DNA of 6,213 nucleotides from Minisyncoccota bacterium (GTDB taxonomy: Bacteria; Patescibacteriota; Microgenomatia; UBA1400; PJMF01): assembly GCA_014728425.1 (NCBI GenBank), contig WJLO01000082.1, positions 1 to 6,213 on the forward strand. The letters run 5' to 3'. Below are positions 5,691-6,213 of the stretch, piece after piece (the first letter of the stretch is position 1; every line of letters begins with the position of its first letter). Below the pieces are notes generated by a model that saw only the letters and a program-made list of their open reading frames with translations, ran no database searches and had not been told where the DNA came from. Both the position numbers and the translations under genes were made by a program.

Positions 5691-5835
5691 TAATCTACTA
5701 ACCCACAAACTCCATGAGCTAGTTGTTAAACAACCACTAGGCACTGGCGGCGGGATCACAATTTCCGACTCCCTTTATGGGTTGAGGAAATTAGTGGCCC
5801 AGAGCCAAAACTAGAGAGATTCTTAACTATTAAGC
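5691..5835 (+). repeat. Structured repeat, diverged full unit C
   Basis: The ordered blocks are kept (CTACTAACCC, CTCCATGAG, the core stem, AGAGCCAAAACTAG, CTTAACTATTAAGCA) but the core sequence differs strongly from B and D. The 5' hairpin is GTTGT/ACAAC. CTAG/CTGG (5737-5740 with 5744-5747) replaces CCAG/CTGG using a U-G pair. GGG (5752-5754) with CCC (5798-5800) replaces AGGA/TCCT. CAC/GTG is kept. AATTTCC (5760-5766) with GGAAATT (5786-5792) replaces AATTTT/AAAATT. The apical part is CCC/GGG around TTTAT. Changes on both sides that keep pairing argue for selection on structure. The tail matches that of unit A (CAGTTCGTTCTAAC). Confidence 0.85.
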
Positions 5836-5939
5836 AGTTCGTTCTAACTGTTAGAAACTAAAACTTCCTTAAACTCACCTCTAGTGTTCGGCTAAACAGC
5901 TTTTTACTAATACCATTTGTTCACTAAAACTTAGTTGGT
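5836..5939. other. Spacer after unit C, degenerate array sequence
   Basis: It continues the tail shared with unit A (TTCTAACTGTTAGAAACTAAA and on). It then contains a stretch resembling the sequence before unit B (AAACTCACCTCTAG, GGCTAAACAGC) and ends TTAGTTGG, which can pair with the following TTTACTAACCAA. No gene or separate element is seen. Confidence 0.4.
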
Positions 5940-5969
5940 ATTTACTAACCAATAAACACTACTAACTGT
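5940..5969 (+). repeat. Isolated 5' block of the repeat family
   Basis: TTTACTAACCAATAAACAC matches the 5' block of the units but is followed by ACTAACTGTG and a T run, not by the folded core. It is a fragment or strongly eroded unit within the array. Confidence 0.55.
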
Positions 5970-5997
5970 GTTTTTTAGATTACTAAAGGAATTGGCC

Positions 5998-6044
5998 TAC
6001 TAACCAACAAACACCATTGGCTCGCTTTTTAACTATCAAGACCC
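5998..6044 (+). repeat. Short (internally deleted) unit next to unit D
   Basis: The 5' block (TACTAACCAACAAACACCAT) is joined directly to GGCTCGCTTTTTAACTATCAAGACC, lacking the folded core. It closely matches the short unit at 1931-1974 and stands in the same place relative to its full unit, so the pair is a conserved composite arrangement found twice about 4 kb apart. Confidence 0.7.
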
Positions 6045-6213
6045 CTGATTTACTAACCAATCAACTCCATGAGGCTGCTAATTAACAACCATCCAGGCGC
6101 TGGCGAAAGGAGCACAATTTTCTCGAACTAGTGAGAGCAAAATTAGTGTCCTGGAGCCAAAACTAGCTAGGCTCTTAACTATTAAGCATGTTTTTAATTT
6201 CAACTACTTTTTG
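6045..6213 (+). repeat. Structured repeat, full unit D (array continues past the edge)
   Basis: This unit is nearly identical to B (165 of 169). The outer pairing CTCC (6065-6068) with GGAG (6153-6156) can enclose the unit. Inside are CCAG/CTGG (6093-6096 with 6100-6103) and the long stem: AGGA (6108-6111) with TCCT (6149-6152), CAC (6113-6115) with GTG (6146-6148), and AATTTT (6116-6121) with AAAATT (6139-6144). GAGCC (6154-6158) and GGCTC (6170-6174) form a competing 3' hairpin. The window ends exactly where identity with B can no longer be tested, so the repeat may extend further. Confidence 0.88.

Noticed and set aside
5470..6213. CRISPR array
   Set aside because: The units are too long (about 145-170 bases), irregularly spaced and diverged, there are no uniform unique spacers, and no cas gene is present.
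5470..6213. Integron attC sites / gene cassette array
   Set aside because: No GTTRRRY/RYYYAAC core pair brackets the units, there are no cassette genes between them and no integrase is seen.

Overview
This is an AT-rich bacterial chromosomal window that uses the standard genetic code: TGG encodes Trp, and the stops seen are TAA and TAG. The gene set is rplJ-rplL with a classic L10 leader, a DUF2207 membrane protein, a WecG/TagA/CpsF glycosyltransferase and a small excisionase-like helix-turn-helix protein. The A-rich starts, lysine-rich protein tails and an rplJ-rplL pair standing apart from rplK/rplA and rpoB would suit a Patescibacteria (CPR) genome. That placement is an inference, because no single feature here fixes the lineage.

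Layout. (1) 1-1897, minus strand: a DUF2207 membrane protein whose C-terminus runs off the left edge. (2) 1898-2386: a divergent intergenic region holding one copy of a structured repeat family (short unit 1931-1974 plus full unit A), then an extended -10 promoter and a well-formed ribosomal protein L10 leader. (3) 2387-3450: rplJ and rplL, closed by a strong intrinsic terminator at 3485-3520. (4) 3521-3852: an AT-rich spacer with a paired 9-bp motif and a candidate promoter. (5) 3853-4164: the HTH protein, convergent with (6) the glycosyltransferase at 4169-4969 (minus), with only 4 bp between their stop codons. (7) 4970-6213: about 1.24 kb with no convincing gene. It holds a probable glycosyltransferase promoter, a 62-bp imperfect inverted repeat, and an array of the same structured repeat (units B, C and D plus fragments) that continues past the right edge.

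The ribosomal genes form one autoregulated operon. In the known scheme, L10 bound to L7/L12 binds the leader and represses its own message. The DUF2207 protein and the glycosyltransferase are both cell-envelope functions, but they are separate transcription units.

The most interesting element is the repeat family. Four full copies (A, B, C, D) share the same strand orientation, ordered invariant blocks and a foldable core. Its stems survive as the sequence changes: AGGA/TCCT in A, B and D becomes GGG/CCC in C, and AATTTT/AAAATT becomes AATTTCC/GGAAATT. B and D differ at only 4 of 169 positions. This looks like a dispersed, locally amplified element selected for structure (a small RNA family or a non-autonomous hairpin element). 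I cannot match it to any family I know.
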